A DNA stretch of 64,000 nt from Flammeovirgaceae bacterium (GTDB lineage Bacteria > Bacteroidota > Bacteroidia > Cytophagales > Cyclobacteriaceae): the NCBI GenBank assembly GCA_016709845.1, contig JADJMA010000004.1, forward strand, positions 181,424 through 245,423, in the 5' to 3' direction. The translations under genes were made by a program, and so were the position numbers. The notes under the pieces are model-generated. The model was not told the origin of the DNA and ran no database searches. It saw only the letters and a list, made by a program, of their open reading frames with translations. Positions 55,401 through 64,000 of this stretch are shown here, in pieces; position 1 is the stretch's first letter; each line of letters starts with the position of its first letter.

Positions 55401-57029
55401 GATTGGATTGGCCGTGTGCGTCACTCAACTTCTGGAGTGGATTAATTTCTCCACCTCCGCACCACGATATTTATTCGATTGAAGATCTGGCACATAATTA
55501 ATTTTGATTTAAAGAATGCCAATCGTGAAGCGCGCATCAATGTAAAATTAGTTTCTGAAGCCGGGGTGGGCACGATTGCCTCTGGCGTTGCGAAAGCACA
55601 CGCTGATGTAATTTTAATTGCAGGCCATGATGGCGGCACGGGAGCATCCCCTATCAGTTCCATTCGTCATGCCGGATTACCGTGGGAACTTGGATTAGCA
55701 GAAGCTCATCAAACACTGGTAAGAAATAAATTGCGTGGCCGGGTTGTGTTACAAACCGATGGACAGATTCGAACCGGTCGTGATTTAGCGATAGCCGCTT
55801 TGCTTGGCGCAGAAGAATGGGGGGTTGCCACAGCCGCACTCGTAACTACTGGTTGTATTATGATGCGCAAGTGTCATTTAAATACTTGCCCGGTTGGTGT
55901 TGCCACACAGAACAAAGAACTGCGCGCGCTATTTACTGGTAAGCCCGAGTATGTTGTAAAACCTTTTTACTTTCCTTGCAGAAGAACTTCGCGAGGTTAT
56001 GGCGGAACTTGGTTTCCGCACCGTGAATGAAATGGTAGGTCAAGCTGATCGATTGGAAGTGCGGGATAAAATTGAGCATTGGAAACATTTACACGTGGAT
56101 CTGTCTTCCCTTCTGATAAAAGATCCTATTAGTTTAGATATAGCACTCTTCAAACAAGAGGAGCAGGATCATGGCATTGCCAACGTACTGGATAGAAAAC
56201 TGATTGAACTTGCGCAACCCGCTATAAAAAATGCAACTCCTGTACAGGGTGAATTTAAAATCACTAATCAGGATCGCGCGGTGGGCACGATGTTATCCAA
56301 CGAAATTTCCAAAGTCTATTTAGGCCCGGGATTACCAGAGGATACCATCCAACTCAAGTTTAATGGTACTGCCGGACAAAGTTTTGGCGCTTTTGCAACA
56401 AGCGGAGTTACATTCGAGCTTGAAGGAGATGCCAACGATTATTTTGGCAAGGGACTTTCAGGAGGAAAATTAGTTTTATATCCACCCAAGGAAGCCACCT
56501 ACAATTCCTCTAAAAATATTATTGTTGGCAACGTAGCGTTCTTTGGTGCTACCTCAGGCGAAGCGTTTATTGGTGGAATGGCCGGGGAACGTTTTGCAGT
56601 GCGCAACTCAGGAGTAAAAGTAGTGGTAGAAGGCGTGGGCGATCATGGTTGTGAATACATGACCGGTGGCACAGTAGTAGTACTCGGCGATACGGGAAGA
56701 AATTTTGCTGCCGGTATGAGTGGAGGTGTTGCTATGTGGGATGTAAATAAAACATTTATAAAAAAATGCAACATGGAAATGGTGATGCTGGACACGTTGG
56801 ATGCTGAAGATGAACGCTTACTAAGTTCAATGATTAATGAACATCAACAAGTAACCAAAAGTAATTTAGCAGCTCATGTATTGAGTTACTGGCCAACAAC
56901 CTTTAAGCATTTATTAAAGTAATGCCGGTTGATTATAAAGCCGTATTGGAAAAACGGAAAGTGGAGAAAAAGAGTGCAGCGCTTAAAGCATCATTAGGCA
57001 ACAACGAATTTAATCTTTCATCAAACTAA
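52460..57029 (+). CDS. gltB: Glutamate synthase large subunit (several frameshifts)
   Basis: Start ATG 52460 ([18 protein letters not shown]; upstream Met at 52412 less likely). The propeptide leads to the catalytic Cys in [10 protein letters not shown] 3Fe-4S cluster motif [12 protein letters not shown] (Cx5Cx4C) and the FMN-type [11 protein letters not shown] are present. Frameshifts near 55118, 55243, 55440, 55968 and 56917; the last (lost A) reveals the real C-terminus [15 protein letters not shown] running to a stop at 57027. About 1520 residues. With GltD it makes two glutamates from glutamine and 2-oxoglutarate. Confidence 0.95.
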
Positions 57030-57042
57030 ATAAATTCCTTTG

Positions 57043-57076
57043 TTCCCCTCTCTTTTGGAGAGGGGTTAGGGGTGAT
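57043..57076 (+). repeat. Intergenic Bacteroidota repeat between gltB and gltD
   Basis: CCCCTCTC-TTTTG-GAGAGGGG (57045-57065) followed by TTAGGGGTGA. This motif is common in Bacteroidota intergenic DNA (general knowledge). It lies inside the gltBD operon just upstream of the gltD start at 57082. Confidence 0.75.
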
Positions 57077-57081
57077 GTCAC

Positions 57082-58492
57082 ATGGGAAAACCAACAGGAT
57101 TTTTAGAACAAGACCGGGAGCTTCCTAAGAAACGAGATCCCAAAAAAAGGATTAACGACTACAACGAAGTAGATTCTGCCATTGATGTTTCTATCACACA
57201 AAAGCAGGCAGCGCGCTGTATGGATTGTGGGATTCCGTTTTGCCACCAAGGCTGTCCTTTGGGTAACATCATTCCCGAATTTAATGATGCGGTGTATCAG
57301 GAAAACTGGAAGCTTGCTTATGAGATTCTTGTTTCCACTAATAATTTTCCGGAGTTCACCGGTAGAATTTGCCCAGCGCCATGCGAAGCTTCTTGTGTTC
57401 TTGGAATCAATAAACCGGCTGTTGCGATTGAGTACATCGAAAAATCAATTATTGAAAAAGCTTTTGCCGATGGCTATGCCACACCCCGAATCCCTTCGGT
57501 AAGGTCTGATAAAAAAATTGCTGTTGTAGGATCAGGTCCATCCGGGTTGGCTGCTGCGGCACAACTAAACTATGCCGGGCATCACGTTACTGTGTTTGAA
57601 CGTGCCGATGAAATTGGGGGGTTGCTTCGCTATGGAATTCCTGATTTCAAATTGGATAAGCAAATCCTTGACCGCAGAATTAATCTGATGATTGAAGAAG
57701 GGGTAAAGTTTTTAACGAAAGTCAATGTAGGCGAAACACTTTCTGTGGATCAATTGAAAGAAGAGTTTGATGCGGTTCTCCTTTGCGGAGGATCAACCAT
57801 ACCCAGAGATTTACCAATATCTGGAAGAGATCTAAAGGGTGTCTATTATGCGATGGATTTTCTTACACAACAAAACCTGCGCGTGGCCGGAAAGAAAGTT
57901 CTTTCAGAGGAAGTCTGGGCCACCGGAAAAAATGTGGTAGTAATTGGTGGCGGTGATACAGGATCAGATTGTGTAGGGACATCCAACCGGCATGGTGCCA
58001 AATCGGTAACTCAAATCGAAATCTTAAATAAGCCACCTAAAGATATAACCGAAACAATGCCCTGGCCCAGTTGGCCTGATGATTTTACGCACATCCTCCT
58101 CACATGAGGAAGGTTGCGAGCGACAATGGTCAATAGTTACCAAAGAATTTATAGGTGATGAGCAAGGGAAGTTGAAGGCACTTAAAATTTCGGAGGTGGA
58201 AGTGAAAAGAGAAGCCGGCAAGGCGCCAAGCTTTGTTGAAATACCTGGAAGTGAGAAGTTGATTCCGTGCGAGCTTGCCTTATTGGCAATGGGATTTTTA
58301 CATCCACAGCATAATGGTTTACTGGATCAATTAGGTATAGAGTATGATGAGCGCGGCAATGTAAAAGCTACCCGTTACCAAACTTCCGTTGAAGGTGTTT
58401 TTGCTACGGGTGATTTGCGCAGAGGACAATCTTTAGTGGTGTGGGCGATAAGCGAAGGTCGCGAGGCAGCTATTGCTGTTGATAAATTTTGA
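57082..58492 (+). CDS. gltD: Glutamate synthase small subunit (one frameshift)
   Basis: N-terminal iron-sulfur region with Cys motifs ARCMDCGIPFCHQGCP and GRICPAPCEASC, then FAD-binding GSGPSG and NAD(P)-binding GGGDTG. A frameshift near 58077 (PWPSWPDDFT to MILRTSSSHEEGCERQW) joins the C-terminal part. About 470 residues. Supplies electrons to GltB. 52 bases after gltB. Confidence 0.95.
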
Positions 58493-58555
58493 CAGGGCAA
58501 TCTGTATTGGAATCTAAAGAGGAGGGTATTTTGAGTTTATCTTAAGTCGGTTCAC

Positions 58556-58620
58556 GCCTGCCTGCGCGTAGCTAGCGGCAAAGGCAGGCAAAGTGCACAA
58601 AGAAACCCGCAGAGTAGGCG
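58556..58620. repeat. Intergenic repeats after gltD
   Basis: GCCTGCC / GGCAGGC inverted repeat (58556-58562 and 58583-58589) with a GTAGCTAGC core, a form found in many Bacteroidota. It is followed by a CACAAAG..CGCAGAG stretch similar to those at 5030-5070 and 61058-61100. Confidence 0.6.
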
Positions 58621-58641
58621 GAAAATCTTCGCTTTAAAAAT

Positions 58642-59752
58642 TTACTTCGGAAACAGTTTCTTATCAATGCTCGGAATCAACGTCATGGCATTCTTATAGT
58701 AGACTTTCTTTAAAACTTCATCGGGTAAGCCCAGTCCATACATTCGCCAAAAGGCATGATAGCGTTTGTGATAAGGAAAATATTCGTCTTCCGTTTCCAG
58801 CACTCTAAAATAAGTTTCATATTCATCGGGCACCCAGCTGTCCTTACCAAATAAAACCCGGTCTTGATATTTTATAATAAACGCTTTGGCTGCGCGGGGT
58901 TGTCTACCTAACTCTGCTATCACTGCTCCAATCTCCGTATACATGTTTGGAAACTGATCCATCAACTCGCCCAATTTTTTTAAGTCATTGGCATACCAGC
59001 CTAAATGCGCGTTGATAAATTTTGTTTTAGGATGCTTTTGAAAAATATGATGTTGCTCAGCAATGATTGTTTCCCAGCTGGCAAACGTACTATCATACCT
59101 CCGCCCCGGATGGGTTTTTAATTCAAGCCAACGTTCGTTCTGATCATCAATGGGATCCCAAAAAGGTTTTGGATCTGCCGAATGGATTAATACAGGAATC
59201 CCCAACTCACCACACTTAGCCCATATCGGATCGATGCGAGGATCATCAATGGGAATGCGATTGCCTTTACTGTCCTTGGCATGAAGGCCGAGCGTTTTAT
59301 AAATTTTTAACCCTTTGGCGCCACGCTTTATATCGGCTTTCCAACTGTTTTTACAGTACGCGCTCCCAATTCAGGTTGTCGATGTCATTAAAATCTACAT
59401 TGGTAAAAACCACAAGTCGGTTTGGATACCGGTTGTTAATGTTTTCAATTGATTTTTCTAAATGATCGCCACTGCTTCGAAACCCACGCCCACTCAGGTT
59501 AACCATCACAGCCATGTTGAGTTTATCCATTTTCTCTATCAGGTCTTTGAAATCAGAGGTATTCATATCTCCCTGATGGTTATGAATATCGATGAACGGA
59601 AACTTTGCGCGCGTAAGGTGATGCTCCTCCACTTTCAGCGTAGAAGGTGGATCATACTGCTCAAAATCCATCTTCATATCCAAAGACTTTTCCTGGGCAT
59701 TAACCGAAACCAATGCGAAGCAAAAAATAGATAACAAACCAATTCGATACAT
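58642..59752 (-). CDS. Secreted metal-dependent amidohydrolase (one frameshift)
   Basis: Signal peptide MYRIGLLSIFCFALVSVNA. Metal ligands: His pair in DIHNHQGD, His in LIHSADPK, His in FINAHLGW and Asp in VLFGKDSW, typical of the amidohydrolase TIM-barrel superfamily (Amidohydro_2 type). A frameshift near 59345 lies just after LNWERVL; the frame then continues NSWKADIKRGAKGLKIY. About 370 residues. Substrate unknown. Confidence 0.85.
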
Positions 59753-59939
59753 AGCAGAATTATTTAGCAGATAAATCTACGATAATTGTATGATCCGGTT
59801 TCAATTTTTTCTTTGGATGGTAACCCTATCAAATTCAATTACTCGTTGAGGGAGTGGAGGAGTCCCCTATGCCTGACATTCAAATTATTCATTGTCGATT
59901 AATTCTTATTAACTTGCCTCACTTAGAAAAATCGATAGC

Positions 59940-61043
59940 ATGAAACACCTTATCCTTCTCTTGTTTTTAGTCCCTACTATGCTGGCGGCCCAAACCGATG
60001 CTGCCTTGGAGACTGCTCGAAAAAAAATGGAAGCAAGAAACTTTGCGGGTGCTAACACAGATCTTTCGAAGATTATTGAAACCAATCCGCGCAACAAAAA
60101 TGCTTTCTCGCTACGGGGCCAGGTGCGCATGCAACTTCGCGACTTTTATGGAGCGATAGGCGATTTTAATTTTGCCTTAGAAATTGATTCCACCTTTGCC
60201 GAAGCATTGAATTATAGAGGGGAATCCAAAATAAATCTGGGTGATGATGAAGGGGCTACATCCGATCTGGATAAGGCCATTAAATTCAGTCCGCGGTATG
60301 CCGATGCCTACACCAATCGCGGTTTTGCCAAGTACAACATGGAAGATCTGCAGGGTTCTTATTTTGATTTTTCAAAAGCTTTGGAGCTCGGTCCGCCCGA
60401 TGCCGATAAGTATTTTAATCGCGGCCTGGTAAAAGCTGAGCTTCGTGAGTTTATAAGTTCTATCGATGATTATAGCAAAGCTATTGAGCTTGATAAAAAT
60501 GACGCGAACTTGTATAACTATCGGGGTGTAGCCTTTTACAACACGTCCAATTTTGATCGGGCTATTGCCGATTATGATGAGTCTATCCGGTTGGATGCGC
60601 AAGATCCTTTTAAGTATGAAAACCGCGCCCTTGCCAAAACGGCTAAAGAAGATTTAAAAGGCGCTCTGGAAGATTACGGAAAAGCTATTCAGTTGAATGA
60701 TCAGGATCCGAAACCTACAACCTGCGTGGAGTTTTGAAACACACCATGGAAGATTACGATGGCGCTATTGCCGATTACACGAAAGCCTTGAGCTGATGAC
60801 GCAAATCCAACCTACTACGATAACCGGGCGCTCAGTAAAACAGAAAAAGAAAATTATGCCGGTGCCGTTGAGGATTACACTTTTTCCATCGAACTCTACC
60901 CGAGTGATGGGGAAACTTATTATCAGCGAGGTCTTATTAAATTGATGATGAACAACAATTATGATGGCTGTCTTGATTTAAAACATGCGGAAGAATTAGG
61001 GGCGTTGGAGGCACGGGCTGCGATCAAGAAGAATTGTAAGTAG
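59940..61043 (+). CDS. Secreted tetratricopeptide-repeat protein (two frameshifts)
   Basis: Signal peptide MKHLILLLFLVPTMLAAQ. About nine TPR units of 34 residues (A..RG...Y..GA..DF..A). Frameshifts near 60710 and 60793 split the last three units; the corrected frame ends at 61043. About 367 residues. Probably a periplasmic or surface protein-interaction scaffold. Stands alone. Confidence 0.85.
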
Positions 61044-61057
61044 AACCAATGCCTTTT

Positions 61058-61100
61058 TCACGCAGAGGACGCTAAGATAAATCACGCTGAGTACACAAAG
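61058..61100. repeat. Degenerate CGCAAAG-type intergenic repeat
   Basis: CACGCAGAG, GACGCTAAG, CACGCTGAG, then CACAAAG: short units resembling CGCAAAG repeats. Similar stretch at about 5030-5070 (TCGCAAAGTCGTAAAGCCAC). Common in environmental Bacteroidota; function unknown. Confidence 0.5.
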
Positions 61101-61126
61101 TTTTTGACTTGTGAATAATCTTCAAA

Positions 61127-62039
61127 ATGAAAATTGCAATCATTCTCAACGGCATCTCGAAACACAAAAGAAAGTTTTATAAGACTATACTTCCAGTACT
61201 AAAGTAAATTTTCAGTTGAGGTTTTTGAAACTCAATATGCCAACCACGCACAACAATTAGCTGCTGAGGCTGTACAAAAACGATGTAATTATTTCGGCTG
61301 GTGGCGATGGCACATTAAATCAGGTCTTAAATGGCATGATGCAGGCAGCCCATCAACACCCCTTGCCCGCGCTAGGGCTAATTCCGCTGGGTTCAGGGAA
61401 TGATTTTGCTGGCACAGTAAAACTTACCGATGACGTGTATTCGTTAATTAGTTTACTGAACACAAATCAGCCTAAGCTTACCGATATTGGTAAAGTTGTT
61501 TGCAGAAATAAAGAGGATCATCCGGTTGTACATTATTTTATTAACGTGTAGTGTTGGCATGGGTCCGGCTACTGTGCAACGCATGGAAACATTAGCAAAA
61601 TGGTTACCGGCTGGTACTCGCTATCTCCTGGCCATTATTCAAACTTTTTTTTCTCACACTCCCGAGCAGATCGAATTAAAATCCCAAACCTTAAATTGGA
61701 AAGGCAAAGCAAGAGTTGTTGCTGTTGCCAATGGGCAATCGTTTGGTCACAAAATTTATGTTGCCCCCGATGCCACACCCGATGATGGATTGTTTGAAAC
61801 ATTTGTTGCAGCCGATGTTCCGCTTTTTAAATTTCTGCTTTATCTGCAAAAAAATTAAGGTGAAGAAAAAAATCAAGGATGCATGGATTATTTATTCTTC
61901 GCTTTCAAAAAAAGGTGTCCTATACCTCCAAGGTGTTGGACACCTTGCTAATACGCTTGAAGCCGAGGGTGAATTGATTGGGTTTCTTCCGGCTAGTATT
62001 GAAGTGATGTCTCAACAAATTCGTTTTTATAGAAAATAA
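61127..62039 (+). CDS. Diacylglycerol kinase-like lipid kinase with in-frame palindrome (several frameshifts)
   Basis: ATG 61127 (MKIAIILNG). Catalytic-domain motifs: SAGGDGTLNQ, PLGSGNDFA and, in the C-terminal lobe, DDGLFETF. Frameshifts near 61207, 61265, 61548 and 61855. The C-terminal region contains the repeat at 61913-61945, read in frame as KKGVLYLQGVGHLA between the usual DAWIIYSSLS and EAEGELIGFLPASIEV. About 303 residues. Phosphorylates diacylglycerol or a related lipid. Confidence 0.8.
61913..61945. repeat. 33-nt palindrome inserted in frame in a lipid kinase gene
   Basis: Arms AGGTGTCCTATACCT and AGGTGTTGGACACCT around CCA; 33 bases in total, as in the copies at 30799 and 43771. 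It leaves the reading frame open and encodes 11 residues between conserved parts of the C-terminal lobe. Confidence 0.85.
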
Positions 62040-62065
62040 AAAAGACTTCCGTAGAAGTCTTTTTT
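62037..62065. terminator. Bidirectional terminator between the lipid kinase and RDD genes
   Basis: AAAAAAGACTTC-CGTA-GAAGTCTTTTTT, a perfect palindrome with T and A tracts serving both converging genes. Its first bases overlap the kinase stop codon. Confidence 0.95.
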
Positions 62066-62088
62066 CATTTTGGGCTTTCTATATGTTA

Positions 62089-62562
62089 TTATTTTTTTAC
62101 AACTAAGGTTCCGGCAATGATATCGTGAAGCCCCTGTTTTTTATCTGTAAAGCCAGCCATTATATACCCAATGTAAAGAATCATCGAAGAGATAATTTTA
62201 CACAAACTTCTCACCAATGCTTTTGTGAAATCAAGTTTGCCTCCATTTAAGTCGGTAACTATTAATCCAAGTGCCAGTTTCCCAACCGTAGCTTGAAACT
62301 TAGAGGATTCCATAAATGTAAAATAAAGTATTCCTATGGTGTAAGAAATAAGAATTGTAGTTCCCATAGTCGCCATAACAGTTGCAATCATTCCAATCGC
62401 TTCTGCCTCACTCATTTCACCACTCTGAATGCCGCTGGCGAAACTAAATCCTGCAGTAGCTAAGATTGGGACGATTAAAAAAGATTGAACGACTCCGATG
62501 ATAATACCATCAATGATTACAGCTACAAATCGAAGCCAAAACCCTGCATAATTTGTGTTCAT
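62089..62562 (-). CDS. RDD-family membrane protein
   Basis: 157 residues, intact. The signature FWLRFVAVIIDGIII (Arg and Asp of RDD) leads the first of three or more helices; GKLALGLIVTDLNGG follows. Function of RDD proteins is generally unknown. Terminates at 62089 against the bidirectional terminator. Confidence 0.85.
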   Translation of the reverse strand: MNTNYAGFWLRFVAVIIDGIIIGVVQSFLIVPILATAGFSFASGIQSGEMSEAEAIGMIATVMATMGTTILISYTIGILYFTFMESSKFQATVGKLALGLIVTDLNGGKLDFTKALVRSLCKIISSMILYIGYIMAGFTDKKQGLHDIIAGTLVVKK

Positions 62563-62611
62563 GATAGTTGGTTTAAGGTAAGGTTAATTAAAAACCGATC
62601 GCCAAATTATT

Positions 62612-63010
62612 TTAAGCCTTTTGTGGTCCAAGGTATTTTGCATCTCCAAATCCAAGTATAAGCAGGCCAATTCCAAAAACAAACATTAAGATTGTTGTGC
62701 CAACTCCCTTACCGAAACTAAGAGACAAGTTATGATAAACAATAATGGCAATTATGATGTTAACAAAAGGAATCAAAAACAAAATAAGCCACCAAGCTGG
62801 TTTTCCAACAATTTCAAGAAGAACGAAAAGGTTATAAATTGGAATAATAGCTGCCCAACCGGGCTTTCCTGCTTTTTCAAAAATTTTCCAAAGTGCAACG
62901 ATTATTATTACAACAAATGCCAGATAGAAAATGCCCATAGCGCCAAAGGCTGCGGCTAGGCCAGAGGATCCAGTTTCGTACTCTTCCAGGTGTGGTAAGT
63001 TTAGGTTTAG
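62612..63010 (-). CDS. DUF5684-like membrane protein, start uncertain
   Basis: Recognisable from LEEYETGSSGL to the C-terminus: FEKAGKPGWAAIIPIYN, GKPAWWLILFLIPFVN and KYLGPQ, three membrane segments. The open frame extends to 63217 but overlaps the DinB-like gene, so the real start is probably near 63010, where no ATG is seen; a non-ATG start or a lost base is possible. 63010-63097 should hold the divergent promoters. Confidence 0.65.
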   Translation of the reverse strand, partial: LNLNLPHLEEYETGSSGLAAAFGAMGIFYLAFVVIIIVALWKIFEKAGKPGWAAIIPIYNLFVLLEIVGKPAWWLILFLIPFVNIIIAIIVYHNLSLSFGKGVGTTILMFVFGIGLLILGFGDAKYLGPQKA

Positions 63011-63096
63011 GAACTTATTTAAGGTTAGGTTAACTAAAAATAGAAAAATGATTTGAAGAGACCAACCTTTCTCTACTTTTACTAAAAGCCGATACT

Positions 63097-63617
63097 TTGA
63101 ATAGCCGATTAGAAGAATTATTTGATGATCTGGAAGTACAGCGGGAAGAATTGCTACAAGGACTAAAACAGATTTCTGCGGAAGTCCTCCAAAAGCACCC
63201 GGCAGGAAAATGGTCAATCGCGCAAATACTTGCCCACCTCATTGCATCCGAGCAACTTTCTGTCGCCTATCTAAACAAGAAAGTATTAGGCATTGAAACC
63301 ACACAAAATACCGGGCTGCTGAAGAAATTAAGATGATTACCTTATGATCTCGCAGCGACTCCCATTCAAGTTTAAAGCCCCACGAATGGTGGTTGATAAA
63401 ACGCCCGCTTATGATACCATGGATCAAATAATTTTAGCGTGGGACAACGCGCGTATTGAATTAAAGGCGGTTTTAGAAAAATTCCAGGACAACCAAATGA
63501 AACGCAAAATCTATACACCCTGTTGCGGGCATGCTCAATATCCGCAGGCATTGCGGTTTTTTGAGAGCACATCACCCATCATACACCGCAGGTAAAAATC
63601 TATTGAAGCAGAATTAA
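63097..63617 (+). CDS. DinB-like metal-binding protein (several frameshifts)
   Basis: DinB four-helix features: GKWSIAQILAHLIASEQ with its metal His, then, after a frameshift near 63337, TPAYDTMDQIILAWDNARIEL, then HPVAGMLNI and ITHHTPQV (second His pair) in corrected frames. The stop is at 63615-63617 after correcting an A-run indel. The start is uncertain: TTG 63097 is used, an upstream start may be lost to an indel. About 170 residues. DinB-like proteins are often thiol- or stress-related enzymes of unknown reaction. Confidence 0.7.
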
Positions 63618-63663
63618 TTTTTGTTCATTTTTCACGTTCCAATTTTAGCACTAAAACATACTT

Positions 63664-64000
63664 ATGAAGAAAATCTTATCCCTCAGTTTCGCGCTGTTAT
63701 TCACCCTTTGTTCTTTCGCTCAAACTAAAATCAATCTCCGGATGAGTTTTTAGGATATGAGTTGGGCGATCACTTTACCCGTCATCACAGGGTAGTGGAG
63801 TACTTCAAATATGTAGATGAGTTGTCGCCAACGGTAAAGGCTTTACTCAATATGGAGAAACCAACGAGCTTCGCTTTGATCTAATGCCATTAGGCTTCGC
63901 CAGAAAACTTTGCTAACCTTGATAAGATCCGGGAGGATAATTTGAAAAGAGCCGGAGCTCTGGATGGTCCGCCATCAGCGAATAAAGTGGCCATTGTTTG
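63664..64000 (+). CDS. Secreted M14 peptidase, third copy, 3' end outside window (frameshifts)
   Basis: Signal peptide MKKILSLSFALLFTLCSFAQ. A frameshift near 63744 leads into SPDEFLGYELGDHFTRHHRV and YFKYVDELSPTVKAL, then QYGETNELRF and IREDNLKRAGALDGPPSANK. This N-terminal layout is typical of Bacteroidota M14 zinc carboxypeptidases; the HxxE region lies beyond the window. Not closely alike to the pair at 1-3138. Confidence 0.7.

Noticed and set aside
52460..57029. gltB and uvrA as pseudogenes
   Set aside because: Breaks lie in homopolymers with conserved sequence on both sides; sequence error is the simpler reading for core genes.
56922..57029. A separate 35-codon gene after gltB
   Set aside because: Restoring one A near 56917 makes it the normal C-terminus of GltB.
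1..64000. CRISPR array, prophage, integrative element or antiphage island
   Set aside because: No regularly spaced repeats, integrase, phage structural gene or restriction gene is seen; the caspase-like gene alone does not support a defence island.
1..64000. tRNA or rRNA genes
   Set aside because: No cloverleaf-like or conserved rRNA stretch was recognised in the intergenic regions.

Overview
The window reads as a chromosomal segment of a free-living Bacteroidota, most likely of the order Cytophagales. The grounds are gene content: DUF4159-MoxR-DUF58-BatA cluster, permease-prefix FtsX transporters under a PadR regulator, Tat-tagged TldD paralogues, a Bacteroidota-type THUMP methyltransferase, an OxyR-type LysR protein, and typical Bacteroidota intergenic palindromes. 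I see no rRNA, tRNA, CRISPR array, prophage or integrase. Many genes are interrupted by single-base indels, mostly in A/T homopolymers, while both halves stay conserved. I treat these as probable long-read consensus errors and annotate each gene across its whole span, naming the breaks.

Layout. 1-3138: two tandem M14 metallocarboxypeptidase paralogues with Ca-loop insertions, the first apparently lacking active-site residues. 3.3-3.95 kb: a lone IS200-like (Y1/RAYT) transposase flanked by triloop hairpins. 4.0-5.0 kb: an alpha/beta hydrolase. 5.1-12.5 kb (minus): a six-gene MoxR/DUF58/BatA-type operon. 12.8-24.5 kb (minus): two TldD/TldE gene sets (three TldD, two TldE) enclosing an operon of an outer-membrane-barrel-like protein, a secreted caspase-like protease and a DUF4384-like protein. 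24.9-30.8 kb (plus): oxyR-like regulator, THUMP methyltransferase, M20 peptidase, GDPD phosphodiesterase and S10 carboxypeptidase. 30.8-44.2 kb (minus): PadR regulator followed by five tandem, nearly abutting FtsX/MacB-type permeases with no ATPase gene. 44.5-64 kb: broken erythromycin-esterase-like gene, uvrA, acidic small protein, ECF sigma factor with a small partner gene, membrane proteins, gltB-gltD, amidohydrolase, TPR protein, diacylglycerol-kinase-like protein, RDD and DUF5684-like proteins, a DinB-like protein and the start of a third M14 peptidase.

The window is rich in exported peptidases (M14 x3, S10, M20, TldD x3, caspase-like), suggesting a protein- or peptide-degrading lifestyle. 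The most unusual signals are in the small repeats: a 33-nt palindrome family found three times, twice inside coding sequence and in frame (one permease, one lipid kinase), resembling in behaviour the palindromic elements of Rickettsia; and a set of perfect hairpins with different stems but a constant GAA triloop around the Y1 transposase. The caspase operon and a candidate operator at the PadR promoter are the next most useful leads.
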